Positions 39,711 through 48,791 of a DNA stretch of 64,000 nt are shown here, in pieces. The first letter of the stretch is position 1. The number at the start of each line of letters is the position of its first letter. The notes beneath the pieces are model-generated. The model worked only from the letters and a program-made list of their open reading frames with translations. It was not told where the DNA came from and searched no databases. Source of the DNA: Gemmatimonadota bacterium (lineage in GTDB: Bacteria > Gemmatimonadota > Gemmatimonadetes > Longimicrobiales > Gaopeijiaceae). Both the position numbers and the translations under genes were made by a program. Where the stretch lies: assembly GCA_013002885.1 (NCBI GenBank), contig JABDLS010000058.1, positions 62,001 to 126,000 on the forward strand, in the 5' to 3' direction.

Positions 39711-40289
39711 CTACGCCTTGAGAAAGTTCTCGAGAAGTCGCGTTCCGTGCTCGCTGAACATCGATTCGGGATGGAACTGAACCCCCCACAGGGGAAGCTC
39801 CCGATGCCGGATCGCCTGGATTTCCCCTTCGTCGGCGCATTCGATGCTCCACGCCACCGGTTCCAGGACCTCGGGAAGCGTCGCTTCGTCGGTGACCAAC
39901 GAGTGGTATCGTGCCACCTCGAAGGGAGAGGGGATTCCGTCGAAAAGCCCCCTTCCCGAGTGACGAATGGGTCCTGTCTTGCCGTGCATGACTCGTCGCG
40001 CACGCACGGTTCGGCCCCCGTAGGCCTCACCCAGACTCTGGTGACCCAGACAGACGCCGAGCATCGGCATGCCCATCGCGCCCAGGGTCTGGAAGGCCTC
40101 GACGCTCACCCCGGCCTCCGAAGGCGTACACGGACCGGGAGAGACAACCACGCGTTCCGGTCCACGCTCGGCGAGGTCCCCGATGGTGCACTCGTCGTTG
40201 CGTACCACGACGGGGTCCGCACCCAGGGCGCCGAGTAGCTGGACCAGGTTGAACGTGAAAGAGTCGTAGTTGTCGATGACGAGGAGCAT
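39711..40289 (-). CDS. Aminodeoxychorismate/anthranilate synthase glutamine amidotransferase subunit
   Basis: The product (192 residues from the ATG at 40289) is a class I glutamine amidotransferase of the PabA/TrpG type, with LVIDNYDSFTFNLVQ at the start, VVSPGPCTP, GVCLGHQSL with the catalytic Cys, and WGVQFHPES. It delivers ammonia to chorismate for folate or tryptophan synthesis. The matching chorismate-binding partner is not in the window, so PabA and TrpG cannot be told apart. The track ORF from 40949 includes shadow of the neighbouring plus-strand gene. Confidence 0.92.
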   Translation of the reverse strand: MLLVIDNYDSFTFNLVQLLGALGADPVVVRNDECTIGDLAERGPERVVVSPGPCTPSEAGVSVEAFQTLGAMGMPMLGVCLGHQSLGEAYGGRTVRARRVMHGKTGPIRHSGRGLFDGIPSPFEVARYHSLVTDEATLPEVLEPVAWSIECADEGEIQAIRHRELPLWGVQFHPESMFSEHGTRLLENFLKA

Positions 40290-40409
40290 GGGAGAATATA
40301 GTTCGGATCCGCTCCGTACTCTCTTGTGTAAGCACCATGGGCATGAAGGTCGGGCAGGCACGCTGCCTGGACCTGACGCCGCCAGAGTCGCGAAACCCGG
40401 GAGAAGGAC

Positions 40410-41441
40410 GTGTATACCCGCTGCCTCGTCTGTGCTACGCCCTTCGAGCCGAACCAGGAGCTCGAACACGCACCGCACGGGCAGAGGCTGGCTTTCGACC
40501 CGACTCGAGGCCGGCTCTGGGTGGTGTGCCGGACCTGCCGCCGCTGGTCCCTCCTCCCCATCGAGGAACGTTGGGAGGCACTGGAGGAGCTCGAGAAGCT
40601 CGCCACGGACAAGGCGACGCTCCTGTCCCAGACCGACAACATCGCCCTTCTTCGCCACGGCCCCATGGAAATCGTCCGAGTGGGTCGCGCCCAACGCACC
40701 GAGGAGGCGTGGTGGCGGTACGGCCGAGAGCTCGCCTCGAGGCGGCAGAAGTGGAACAAGCTCGGCCTCGCGGGCACGGTTGCGGCCGGAGCCGTGGTCG
40801 CTGGTGGTTGGGCGGCCGGCGGCATCTCCATCTTCGGTGCCTGGCTCGTCATGGGGCACGGAAGCGATACGCTGCGCGACGGCGCGCGCTGGCTCCGTTT
40901 TGGAAGCTCGGCTTGGCGCGGGGACCAGGCGTGCGAGGCGTGCGGACACCGCTTTCGGGCACTAGCGTACCGCGATAGGGCGTCATTGGGCCTCTTCCCC
41001 ACCGACGAGACCGGTCAAGTAGAGCTCGTCGCCCGCTGTCCCCGTTGTGGGCACTATCGAGAGGCTGGTCTTCATCTGACCGGTGATGAGGCCGATCGTA
41101 CCCTCCGCCGCATCCTGGCTTATCATCACTTCGCGGGGGCGTCCGAGAAGCGGGTGTTCAAGGCCAGCCGCCTCATTCAGGAGGCGGGCTCACCCCAGGA
41201 TCTGACGCGCATCGTCGTCCGAAACGGAAAGCGCCTGGGCGACCTTCAGCGAACGGGTGGCATCGCCCTCGAGATCGCGGCCAACGAGGCTACGGAACAG
41301 CGCCTCCTCGAAGCCGAACTCGCCGAGTTGGAGGCGCACTGGAGGCGGGAGGAGGAACTCGCTTCCATCATCGACGGTGAACTCACTCCCCTGCCGGTAC
41401 TGGAGCAGATGCGACGGATGGTCACGGGCGGGAAGAACTGA
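40410..41441 (+). CDS. Unrecognised membrane protein with two zinc-ribbon motifs
   Basis: I do not recognise a family for this 343-residue product. The N-terminal domain has CxxC pairs at 5/8 and 40/43. One hydrophobic segment follows (about 119-148). A second pair of CxxC motifs (175/178 and 210/213, CEACGH and CPRCGHY) looks like another four-Cys zinc ribbon. The C-terminal part is helical and charged (EATEQRLLEAELAELEAHWRREEEL). It starts at GTG with GGGAGAAGG upstream. It is one of only two plus-strand genes right of the dif-like site, between a PabA/TrpG subunit and nadE. Function unknown. Confidence 0.75.
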   Translation: MYTRCLVCATPFEPNQELEHAPHGQRLAFDPTRGRLWVVCRTCRRWSLLPIEERWEALEELEKLATDKATLLSQTDNIALLRHGPMEIVRVGRAQRTEEAWWRYGRELASRRQKWNKLGLAGTVAAGAVVAGGWAAGGISIFGAWLVMGHGSDTLRDGARWLRFGSSAWRGDQACEACGHRFRALAYRDRASLGLFPTDETGQVELVARCPRCGHYREAGLHLTGDEADRTLRRILAYHHFAGASEKRVFKASRLIQEAGSPQDLTRIVVRNGKRLGDLQRTGGIALEIAANEATEQRLLEAELAELEAHWRREEELASIIDGELTPLPVLEQMRRMVTGGKN

Positions 41442-41459
41442 ACCCGGCGACGAAGGGAG

Positions 41460-43262
41460 TCAGTAGTCGACGGGCCTGAGGTAGAACTCGCCAATGGCGG
41501 TGGAGGAGAGGACCGCCACCGTCGGCAGCTCCCGCTTCCAGTGGGTGGAGTCCAGACGCCTCTGAACGACGGCAACGGCGTCCGCGTCGAAGCCCATCTG
41601 CACCACGGCGTCGGCCGCGTATCCTCGGACCATCCAGTGGAGGATCGGATCGGCGCGGTGGTACGAAATGCCGAGCTCGTCCTCGTCGTTGACGCCCTTC
41701 ACCAGGTCCGCGGTGGCGGGCTTGTCGATGATGACGTCTGGCACACCCAGATGGCGCGCCAGCTTCCAAACCTGTGTCTTGAACAGGTCTCCGATGGGAT
41801 TGATGGGCGGCGAGTCGTCGGCATGCCAGGTGAAGTACCCGAGGAGTCGCTCGCTCTTGTTTCCCGTCCCCAGAGGCAGCGCGTGAAGCTTGGCCGACTG
41901 ATCGAAGAGGATCACCGCCCGGAGTCGGGCCATGAGGTTGCCCTTCCGTAGAGAAGAGATGTCGGGCTCGTAGCTCTCCACGTACCGGTCGATAGGCTCG
42001 GAGATCTCGATGGTGCGGGCGTGGGCTCCGGTGTCCTCGAGGGCGAGCGTCGCGTGCTCCACGCTTTCCGAGCTGGACGTGCGGTAGGGCAGTCGGAAGC
42101 CGTATACGTTCTCCGGACCCAAGGCGCGGCAGGCCAGGTAGAGAGAGACCGCCGAGTCGACACCCCCGGACACGCCGACCACCACGCGTTCGAAACCACG
42201 GCGACGGCGTACCTCGTCGCGAATGAACTCGACGAGCGTCCGCTCGACGAGCTCGGTGTCGATGTCGAGCAGAGCCGGGTCGTCGGGGGCACCTCCTCCG
42301 TCGACGGCAGAGCCCCTCCCGGTGAGGCCCAAGGCGCCCGTCGAGGCCTCCGTATCGGACGCCGAGTCGTCTTCGCCGTTGCCGTCACCCACGGCGCGTC
42401 CCAGGGAGCGGCGCAGGTGAGGTAGCATCTGCTCCAGATCGGAAAGGAGCGGCGTAGCGTCACGCGCCCGATCGATGGCCGTGGGCTGCAGCGCCGCACG
42501 GGTCACCGTTTCGTCGAAGAGAGGGCCGCGGGCGATGATGCCGCCATCGGGTGCCACGGCCACGGAGCCACCGGGGAAGAGCTTGCCTCCCTCCGAGCCG
42601 ACGAGCTGCGAAACGGCTACGAACACACCGTGCTCTTCGGCCATCGCGGGTGCCAGGCGGTCCCATCGAGCGAGGTTCTCCGGACGCCCTTCCCCCTTCG
42701 GTCCGAAGTCTCGGGCAGGAGAGGCGCTCACCACCAGCATGAGCTCAGCGCCGCCCAGAGCGAGAATCGTCGCAGGCAACGAGTGCCACGCTTCCTCGCA
42801 AACGAGGATCCCCATCCGCCCGAAGCGCGTGTCGAACGCTCGCAGGTCCGTCCCCGGCTCCACGAAGCGCGCTTCGTCGAAGACCCCATAGGTGGGCAGG
42901 AACATCTTCCGATGGACGTGCCGAACGACGTAGCCCTCCAGCGTCGCCTCGAAGTAGGCGGCGCTGTTGTAGAGACGGCGGCGCCACCGCTCGTAGAAGC
43001 CCAGCACCACGTCCGGGGCGTCTGAGGTCGTCTCCCCCAAGGCCTTGGCCACGTCCTCAGCCGTCCGCGAGGCCTCCGACACGCCACCCTCCAGGAAGTA
43101 GCCGGAGAGGCTCGTCTCCGGAAAGACCACCAGATCGGTCTCACCGGCTTGACCGTCCACTATTTCGGCCACCCGCCGGAGATTGCCAGCAACGTCGCCC
43201 TTGGTGGGCTTGAATTGGGCCAGGGCCAGCCGAAGGGGTACGTCAGCGTGATCTTGTCTCAT
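41460..43262 (-). CDS. nadE: Glutamine-dependent NAD+ synthetase
   Basis: The 600-residue product has an N-terminal nitrilase-like glutaminase domain (LALAQFKPTKGDVAGN, VFPETSLSG with the catalytic Glu, and LVCEEAWHS with the likely Cys). A C-terminal amidating domain with the ATP loop VGVSGGVDSA and GTGNKSERLLGYFTWHAD follows. It converts nicotinate-adenine dinucleotide to NAD+ with glutamine as nitrogen donor. An acidic, variable linker (about 285-330) joins the domains. It diverges from the S41 protease gene. Confidence 0.96.
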   Translation of the reverse strand: MRQDHADVPLRLALAQFKPTKGDVAGNLRRVAEIVDGQAGETDLVVFPETSLSGYFLEGGVSEASRTAEDVAKALGETTSDAPDVVLGFYERWRRRLYNSAAYFEATLEGYVVRHVHRKMFLPTYGVFDEARFVEPGTDLRAFDTRFGRMGILVCEEAWHSLPATILALGGAELMLVVSASPARDFGPKGEGRPENLARWDRLAPAMAEEHGVFVAVSQLVGSEGGKLFPGGSVAVAPDGGIIARGPLFDETVTRAALQPTAIDRARDATPLLSDLEQMLPHLRRSLGRAVGDGNGEDDSASDTEASTGALGLTGRGSAVDGGGAPDDPALLDIDTELVERTLVEFIRDEVRRRRGFERVVVGVSGGVDSAVSLYLACRALGPENVYGFRLPYRTSSSESVEHATLALEDTGAHARTIEISEPIDRYVESYEPDISSLRKGNLMARLRAVILFDQSAKLHALPLGTGNKSERLLGYFTWHADDSPPINPIGDLFKTQVWKLARHLGVPDVIIDKPATADLVKGVNDEDELGISYHRADPILHWMVRGYAADAVVQMGFDADAVAVVQRRLDSTHWKRELPTVAVLSSTAIGEFYLRPVDY

Positions 43263-43473
43263 CGAAGTGAGCGCGGTACAGGTGACGGGGTCGGCTCGTG
43301 CGTCGACACCAAGATACCCGATCTCTTCGCGGTCGTGGCAGCCCGGGTTTCCGCCCCGGGATCCCGCATGGCGAGCCGACCTCCGCGGCGACGCAAGGAA
43401 CGACGTGACGACAGGCGGTGTTAGAAGGCTTCTGAAGGCTGACCCACCAACGTTCGACCCTCAAGGGCTCTGC

Positions 43474-45069
43474 ATGATCACGAGATTCGTCGCCCCCGCG
43501 GCCATCGCCCTGGCACTGCTTCCGACTGGCGTTCAGGCGCAATCTTCCAACGGTTCTGACGGACAGCCTCCCCAGGTGGACGTTCTGGCCAGCGCCGTGA
43601 ATGCGATCTCACGCATGCACATGGATGCGTTCGCCGACTCGGTCCTATGGGAAGCGGCCATCGACGGTCTCATCAAGGCCCTCGATGATCCGTACGCGGA
43701 GCTCTTCACCCCAGCCGAGGCCCAAGCCTGGGAGGAGGACACGACCGGCAACTACTCGGGGGTCGGGCTACAGATCACCCAGCTCAACGACGAAATCACC
43801 GTGACGGCCGTCTTTCGGGGTTTCCCCGCCGACGAGCATGGCTTGATGGTGGGGGACGTCATCGTAGGCGTGAACACGCACGACGCCTCGGATTGGGGCA
43901 CGGATATGGCGGCAGACTCCATCCGGGGCCCGGTGGGGACCGACGTCGAGGTGCACATCAAGCGTAGCGGGTACGAGCAACCCCTTTCGTTCGACATCAC
44001 CCGCGCCGAAGTCCACGTCCCGGCCGTCTACAAGGGCGTGCTCGACGGTGATATCGGTTACGTGATCATGGACCGGGTGGCTCGCAACGCCGCGCGGGAG
44101 ATGAACGAGGCCCTGGCCGAGATGGCGGACAAGAACGGCCTCATCATCGACCTTCGCCGCAACCCCGGCGGATTCCTCGACGAGTCCCTCATGCTCGCGG
44201 ATCTCTTCCTTACGCCCGGATCCACGCTGGCCAGCACGGTACAGCGCGTACCTGGCGGCGAGGCCTCCGAGCCCGAGTCGGACTCGTACAACGATCGCTG
44301 GCCCCAGCTCGTGCCCGACCTACCGGTGGTCATCCTCGTCGATGAATTCACCGCCTCCGGGGCCGAGATCCTGGCCGGCGCCTTGCAGGATTACGACCGG
44401 GCGGTGGTCCTCGGGCAACGCACCTTCGGCAAAGGCGTCGTCCAGACGGTCATGAATCTGCCCTACGGTCGGCGCCTTCGCTTCACGACGGGATCGTGGC
44501 TCACGCCCCTAGGCCGCTCACTGCAGCGGGATCGAGACGCTCAGGGTCGCCCGATCACGGAGAACATCGACAGCCTGCCGCGAGTGGAGACGACAGCTGG
44601 CCGCTCGCTTATCGATGGCGGTGGGGTATTCCCCGACCTGGTGATCCGCGACGACACGCTCACCACCGCCGAGCAGAACTTCATCCGGAAGAGCAACGAG
44701 GCTCAGTTCCCTCTCGGGCTGAGGCTCACCGAGTACGGCTTCTCAGTGGCCGCGGACCGTCGCTCGTCCGGCGCCGAGCCAAGTCTTTCCGAGGCCGAGT
44801 TCGATCGATTCGTCAGCTCTCTCGTTGACGAGGGCATGGACGCGGCGCTCCTGGAGGACGAGCAGGTCCGGGGCTATCTGCGCTGGCGTCTCGAGATGGC
44901 GGTCGCGCAGCGAATGGACGATATCGCTGCCGAGGCGGAGTTCCGCATGAAACGCGATCCGGTCCTCACCGAAGCGGTCCGGCTGCTGCGTCAGGGTCCA
45001 TCCCAGCTGGAGCTCTTCCAGATGGTCGATGCCATGCCTGACGCACCCCAGGGTCCGGCGAGACGCTAG
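43474..45069 (+). CDS. S41-family carboxy-terminal processing protease (CtpA-like)
   Basis: The product (531 residues from the ATG at 43474) has a signal peptide (APAAIALALLPTGVQA-Q), a PDZ domain with GVGLQITQLNDEITVTAVF and GLMVGDVIVGVN, and an S41 protease core with VDEFTASGAEILAGAL and TFGKGVVQTV carrying the Ser-Lys dyad. Such proteases trim periplasmic or envelope proteins. A C-terminal helical region of about 130 residues follows. The track ORF at 43267 adds 69 residues upstream of the signal peptide and is rejected; AAGG lies about 7 bp before the chosen ATG. Confidence 0.93.
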   Translation: MITRFVAPAAIALALLPTGVQAQSSNGSDGQPPQVDVLASAVNAISRMHMDAFADSVLWEAAIDGLIKALDDPYAELFTPAEAQAWEEDTTGNYSGVGLQITQLNDEITVTAVFRGFPADEHGLMVGDVIVGVNTHDASDWGTDMAADSIRGPVGTDVEVHIKRSGYEQPLSFDITRAEVHVPAVYKGVLDGDIGYVIMDRVARNAAREMNEALAEMADKNGLIIDLRRNPGGFLDESLMLADLFLTPGSTLASTVQRVPGGEASEPESDSYNDRWPQLVPDLPVVILVDEFTASGAEILAGALQDYDRAVVLGQRTFGKGVVQTVMNLPYGRRLRFTTGSWLTPLGRSLQRDRDAQGRPITENIDSLPRVETTAGRSLIDGGGVFPDLVIRDDTLTTAEQNFIRKSNEAQFPLGLRLTEYGFSVAADRRSSGAEPSLSEAEFDRFVSSLVDEGMDAALLEDEQVRGYLRWRLEMAVAQRMDDIAAEAEFRMKRDPVLTEAVRLLRQGPSQLELFQMVDAMPDAPQGPARR

Positions 45070-45092
45070 CGAGCGCTACCGCAGCTTCGCCC

Positions 45093-46007
45093 TCAACTAC
45101 GGGGGTGGTACCGGGCGTGAAGCTTCCTGAGGTGTGCCCGGTCCAAATGGGTGTAGATCTGAGTGGTGGAGATGTCGGCGTGCCCAAGCAGTTCCTGAAC
45201 GGCTGCCAGGTCGGCGCCTCCCTCCACCAGATGTGTGGCGAAGGTGTGGCGCAGGGTGTGGGGCGAGACCTTCCGGCCGAGGCCTGCCCGGTCGCCGGCT
45301 TTCTTGACGATGGCCCACACCGACTCCCGTCGGATGGGGCGCCCGTGCGTGTTCAGGAAGACCCGGCCGTCGCCTCCCCCGGTATCCAGCACCGGCCGGA
45401 TGTCTCTCAGATAGCGGCCGAGTGCACGACGGGCTGGCTCACCGACAGGAACGAGGCGCTCCTTCGACCCCTTCCCGAAGACCGTGGCGAAGCCCTCTTC
45501 GAGTTCGAGTGCAGAGAGACGTAGGTCGACCAACTCCGACACACGCACGCCGGTCGCGTAGAGAAACTCCAACATGGCCAGGTCCCGCCAGTACGTCGGG
45601 TGGTCCGGGTCCGGCGCGTCGAGGAGGCGCTCCGTCTCTTCTCGAGTGAGGAAGTCTGGCAGCTTTCGTTGAACGTTCGGGGAATCCAGTCGATCGGTGG
45701 GATCCGTCTCGATGACGCCTTCGGCCAGGAGGAAGCCGTGGTAGGTGCGTAGCGCGGATTGCGCTCGCCGAATGGACGTGGGTGCCAACCCCGCGTTCTT
45801 GAGCTCGAACATCCAGCCGCGCAGGAGGGCCACGGACACGTCCTGGGGCGCCCTGATGCCCGCGTCGGTAACGAAGTGGAGCCACCGGCGGAGGTCTCGT
45901 TCATACGCCTGTACGGTCCGCGCTGCGAGACCTCGCTCGAAGGTCAGGTAGTCGTGGAACTGCTCCATGTGGAAGGCCCGCTCATCGTGGCTGGATGCCT
46001 CACTCAT
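45093..46007 (-). CDS. xerD: Tyrosine recombinase XerD-like
   Basis: The product (304 residues from the ATG at 46007) has the N-terminal SAM-like core-binding domain (FHDYLTFERGLAARTVQAYERDL) and the catalytic domain with the R-K-H-R-H-Y set: ATGVRVSEL (Arg), GKGSKERLVP (Lys), SPHTLRHTFATHL (His, Arg), LLGHADISTTQIYTHLD (His, Tyr). XerC and XerD act at dif to resolve chromosome dimers with FtsK. A XerC partner is not in the window. It overlaps the dedA stop by 8 bp and is last in the fatty-acid operon. A dif-like site lies about 25 kb to its left. Confidence 0.95.
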   Translation of the reverse strand: MSEASSHDERAFHMEQFHDYLTFERGLAARTVQAYERDLRRWLHFVTDAGIRAPQDVSVALLRGWMFELKNAGLAPTSIRRAQSALRTYHGFLLAEGVIETDPTDRLDSPNVQRKLPDFLTREETERLLDAPDPDHPTYWRDLAMLEFLYATGVRVSELVDLRLSALELEEGFATVFGKGSKERLVPVGEPARRALGRYLRDIRPVLDTGGGDGRVFLNTHGRPIRRESVWAIVKKAGDRAGLGRKVSPHTLRHTFATHLVEGGADLAAVQELLGHADISTTQIYTHLDRAHLRKLHARYHPRS

Positions 46008-46617
46008 CGGGCGGCCTACGGGTACGGAGCCACCAGAGAAAGGCCGCCGCCCCGGCCACGAGGGCTGCCGCGGCGAGCCACCGGTTGATGCTACCCAACA
46101 CTCGTTCCAGGAAACCGAGATTCCGCCCGGCAAGCAACCCGAGTTGGACGAGGCCTCCGTACCACAGTGCCGATGCCACCACGATGGGAGGGACGACTCG
46201 GCTCCACGGTTGATGAGTGGTGCCTGCGAAGATGGGCACGACGGCCCGGATTCCCGGAAGGAAACGTGAGAAGAAGATCGCCGGAGTCCCCCAGCGTTCA
46301 TAAAAGGCGGCTACACGATCCATCTGGTGGGGACGCAGCAGATGTCGACCGAGGCCTCCCTCGAAGAACGGCTTTCCGTAGCGACCGCTCAGACCGTAGA
46401 TGAGGAGCGCTCCGCCGGCGTTGAAGATCCAGGTGCCAAGGAAGACCCAGACCGCATCGAGGCCACCGATCTCCGCCCCGACGAGGAAGCCACCGAGGGC
46501 TACGAAGGTGTCGGCGGGGACGGCGGGCACGAAGTTCTCGAGAGCGGCCCCCACCCAGAGGATGGCGTACAGCCCGGACTCGGAGACGCCGTTCATCCAG
46601 GCGAGGAAGTCCCTCAT
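46000..46617 (-). CDS. DedA-family membrane protein (VTT domain)
   Basis: The 205-residue product has five to six hydrophobic segments and the family motif FFSRFLPGIRAVVPIFAG, with the re-entrant loop GTWIFNAGGALLIYGLSGRYG. DedA proteins are proposed to flip undecaprenyl phosphate or phospholipids and keep envelope integrity. It starts 21 bp after the ispF stop, consistent with the fatty-acid-isoprenoid operon; its link to undecaprenyl metabolism fits ispF next to it. Confidence 0.9.
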   Translation of the reverse strand: MRDFLAWMNGVSESGLYAILWVGAALENFVPAVPADTFVALGGFLVGAEIGGLDAVWVFLGTWIFNAGGALLIYGLSGRYGKPFFEGGLGRHLLRPHQMDRVAAFYERWGTPAIFFSRFLPGIRAVVPIFAGTTHQPWSRVVPPIVVASALWYGGLVQLGLLAGRNLGFLERVLGSINRWLAAAALVAGAAAFLWWLRTRRPPDE

Positions 46618-46638
46618 TGTGTCCTCCTCGTCATGGGA

Positions 46639-47166
46639 TCAGTCCTCGGCCGACTCCGGCGTCGAGATGCGGGCCACAATCGCGACGGCGTGCACGGCGA
46701 TCCCCTCCCCCCTCCCGATCCAGCCCAGCCCTTCATTCGACTTCCCCTTCACCGAGACGCTTCCCGGCGGCACGCCAATCGCGTCTCCCAAACGGCGGGC
46801 CATGGCGCTGGCCCGGGGCCCGATCTTCGGGCTCTCGCAAACCACGGTCACGTCGACGTTCCCCACGCGATAGCCCCGCTCCTTCACGATCTCCGCCGCA
46901 CGGCGGAGAAGGCCTATGGAGTCTGCGCCCTTCCACCGGTCGTCCGTCGGAGGGAAGTGAGTGCCGATGTCACCGGCCGCGACCGCACCCAGGATCGCGT
47001 CCGTGACGGCGTGTGCCACGGCGTCGGCGTCAGAGTGGCCCGAAAGGCCCGGGTGGTCGGGAATCGCCACACCGCCCAGGACCAGCGGACGCTCGGCATC
47101 GAAGCGGTGGGAGTCGTATCCGGTGCCGACCCGGAATCCGGGCAAGGCGTTGGAAGGGGTGCTCAG
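46639..47166 (-). CDS. ispF: 2-C-methyl-D-erythritol 2,4-cyclodiphosphate synthase
   Basis: The product (about 175 residues) cyclises CDP-methylerythritol 2-phosphate in the MEP isoprenoid path. It has RVGTGYDSHRF with metal-binding Asp and His, LSGHSDADAVAHAVTDAILGA, DIGTHFPPTDDRWKGADS, and the C-terminal KSNEGLGWIGRGEGIAVHAV. The track start (47280) includes fabF shadow. The CTG at 47166 overlaps the fabF stop as CTGA and gives a normal protein with a short N-tail. A TTG ten residues before GYDSHRF is an alternative. It is fused to the end of the fab cluster. Confidence 0.92.
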   Translation of the reverse strand: MSTPSNALPGFRVGTGYDSHRFDAERPLVLGGVAIPDHPGLSGHSDADAVAHAVTDAILGAVAAGDIGTHFPPTDDRWKGADSIGLLRRAAEIVKERGYRVGNVDVTVVCESPKIGPRASAMARRLGDAIGVPPGSVSVKGKSNEGLGWIGRGEGIAVHAVAIVARISTPESAED

Positions 47167-48425
47167 TCCCAACCCCGAATGGCCAGGCAGACGTTGTGCC
47201 CGCCAAAGCCGAAGGAATTGGTGAGTGCAAGCCCCACGGGACGCTCGATGACGCCATGGTGGGCGTACTCGAGGTCGCACTCCGGATCGGCCTCCGAGAA
47301 GTTGATGGTGGGAGGGATCTTGCCCGTACGGCAGACCATGAGGGAGGCGATGGCCTCCAGGGCCCCTGCAGCACCCAGGAGGTGACCGGTCATGGATTTG
47401 GTCGATCCTACCACGATCTCGTACGCACGGTCGCCGAGGACCTGCTTGATGGCCTCGGTCTCGATGGCGTCGGCCATGGTGGACGTACCGTGGGCGTTGA
47501 CGTAGTCCACGTCACCGGGTCCCACCTTGGCGTACTTCATGGCCATCCGCATGGCCGACTGGGCACCGTAGCCACCCGGCGGTGGTGCGGTGATATGGTG
47601 TGCATCGGCGCTGAGGCCGTAGCCGACGATCTCACCCAGGATCTCCGCCCCGCGTGCCTCAGCGTGCTCCAATGACTCGAGGATCAGCGCTCCCCCGCCC
47701 TCACCCATCACGAAGCCGTCCCGATCGATGGAGAACGGACGGCTCGCGCCTGCCGGGTCGTCGTTGCGGGTGGACATGGCCTTCATCGATGAGAAGCCGG
47801 CGAAGGTCATGGGCGTGACGGTCGCCTCGGCACCCCCAGCGATCATGATGTCGGCGTCACCATGACGGATGTGGCGCATGGCGTCGCCGATGGCGTGAGC
47901 CGAGGAGGCGCAGGCAGACACCGTGGCGTAGTTGGGGCCCTGGAGATTCCAGCGAATGGAGATGAGCCCAGCCGAGATGTCCGGGATGAACATGGGAATG
48001 AAGAACGGGCTCACCCGGTTCGGCCCCTGCTCGATGAGTTTTCTGTGCTGCTCTTCGAAGGTGGAGATCCCTCCGATGCCGCTCCCGAAGATGACACCGA
48101 AGCGTTCGGGATTCGTGCCTTCCGGCACGCCCTCCAGCCCCGCGGATTTCAGCGCCTGCGCCGAAGCGGCCACCGCGAACTGCGACACTCTGTCGTGGCG
48201 ACGTACCTCCCGCTTGTCCATGTAGTCGAGCGGGTCGAAGCCCTTGACCTCGCAGGCGATCCGACACGCGAAGTCGTCGGTGGCCTCGAATGCGGAAACG
48301 GTGGCACCTCCACTCTTCCCCTCGAGCATGCCCGACCACGTGGACTCCACGTCGTTTCCGAGGGGGCTGACAACCCCCGTTCCCGTGACCACGACCCTCT
48401 TGGGGCCCTGCGTCCCGTTACCCAT
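47163..48425 (-). CDS. fabF: Beta-ketoacyl-ACP synthase II
   Basis: The 420-residue product elongates acyl-ACP with malonyl-ACP. The active-site triad is visible: Cys in TVSACASSAH, His in VNAHGTSTMADAIET and His in KSMTGHLLGAAGA. The N-terminus VVVTGTGVVSPLGNDV is typical. It lies downstream of acpP in the standard order fabD-fabG-acpP-fabF. Confidence 0.97.
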   Translation of the reverse strand: MGNGTQGPKRVVVTGTGVVSPLGNDVESTWSGMLEGKSGGATVSAFEATDDFACRIACEVKGFDPLDYMDKREVRRHDRVSQFAVAASAQALKSAGLEGVPEGTNPERFGVIFGSGIGGISTFEEQHRKLIEQGPNRVSPFFIPMFIPDISAGLISIRWNLQGPNYATVSACASSAHAIGDAMRHIRHGDADIMIAGGAEATVTPMTFAGFSSMKAMSTRNDDPAGASRPFSIDRDGFVMGEGGGALILESLEHAEARGAEILGEIVGYGLSADAHHITAPPPGGYGAQSAMRMAMKYAKVGPGDVDYVNAHGTSTMADAIETEAIKQVLGDRAYEIVVGSTKSMTGHLLGAAGALEAIASLMVCRTGKIPPTINFSEADPECDLEYAHHGVIERPVGLALTNSFGFGGHNVCLAIRGWD

Positions 48426-48469
48426 CTCGCCCTGGCCCTTCCTTGTTCATCGAGCCGAACGGCCCGCCG

Positions 48470-48712
48470 TCAGTCTGCAGCGTTCTCGTTGAGGTACTTG
48501 ATGGCGTCCCCGACGGTCCGCATCTGCTCGGCGGCCTCATCCGGGATGTCGATCCCGAACTCCTCTTCGAACGCCATGACGAGCTCGACGGTGTCGAGAG
48601 AATCCGCACCGAGATCCTCCACGAACGAGGCTTCGTCGGTGACCTTGTCAGGCTCGACCCCCAGTTCGTTGATGATGATCTCACGGACTCTGGCCGCGGT
48701 AGGCTCACTCAT
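48470..48712 (-). CDS. acpP: Acyl carrier protein
   Basis: The 80-residue product has the phosphopantetheine attachment motif [18 protein letters not shown] and an overall acidic composition. The track ORF at 48847 adds 45 residues of shadow; the ATG at 48712 has a purine-rich AAAAGGGGGGAAG ribosome site. It carries growing acyl chains for the surrounding fab enzymes and for lipid A synthesis. Confidence 0.97.
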   Translation of the reverse strand: MSEPTAARVREIIINELGVEPDKVTDEASFVEDLGADSLDTVELVMAFEEEFGIDIPDEAAEQMRTVGDAIKYLNENAAD

Positions 48713-48791
48713 CTGTGCTTCCCCCCTTTTGTGCCTTTGAAAAGCTTCGACTGATGGATCGTTCCAACGAAAACGGCGGTGGCCGCGAGAC

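Noticed and set aside
45093-46007. XerD-like gene as an integron or phage integrase
   Set aside because: It sits in a housekeeping operon, has the standard Xer length and motifs, and no mobile genes flank it.
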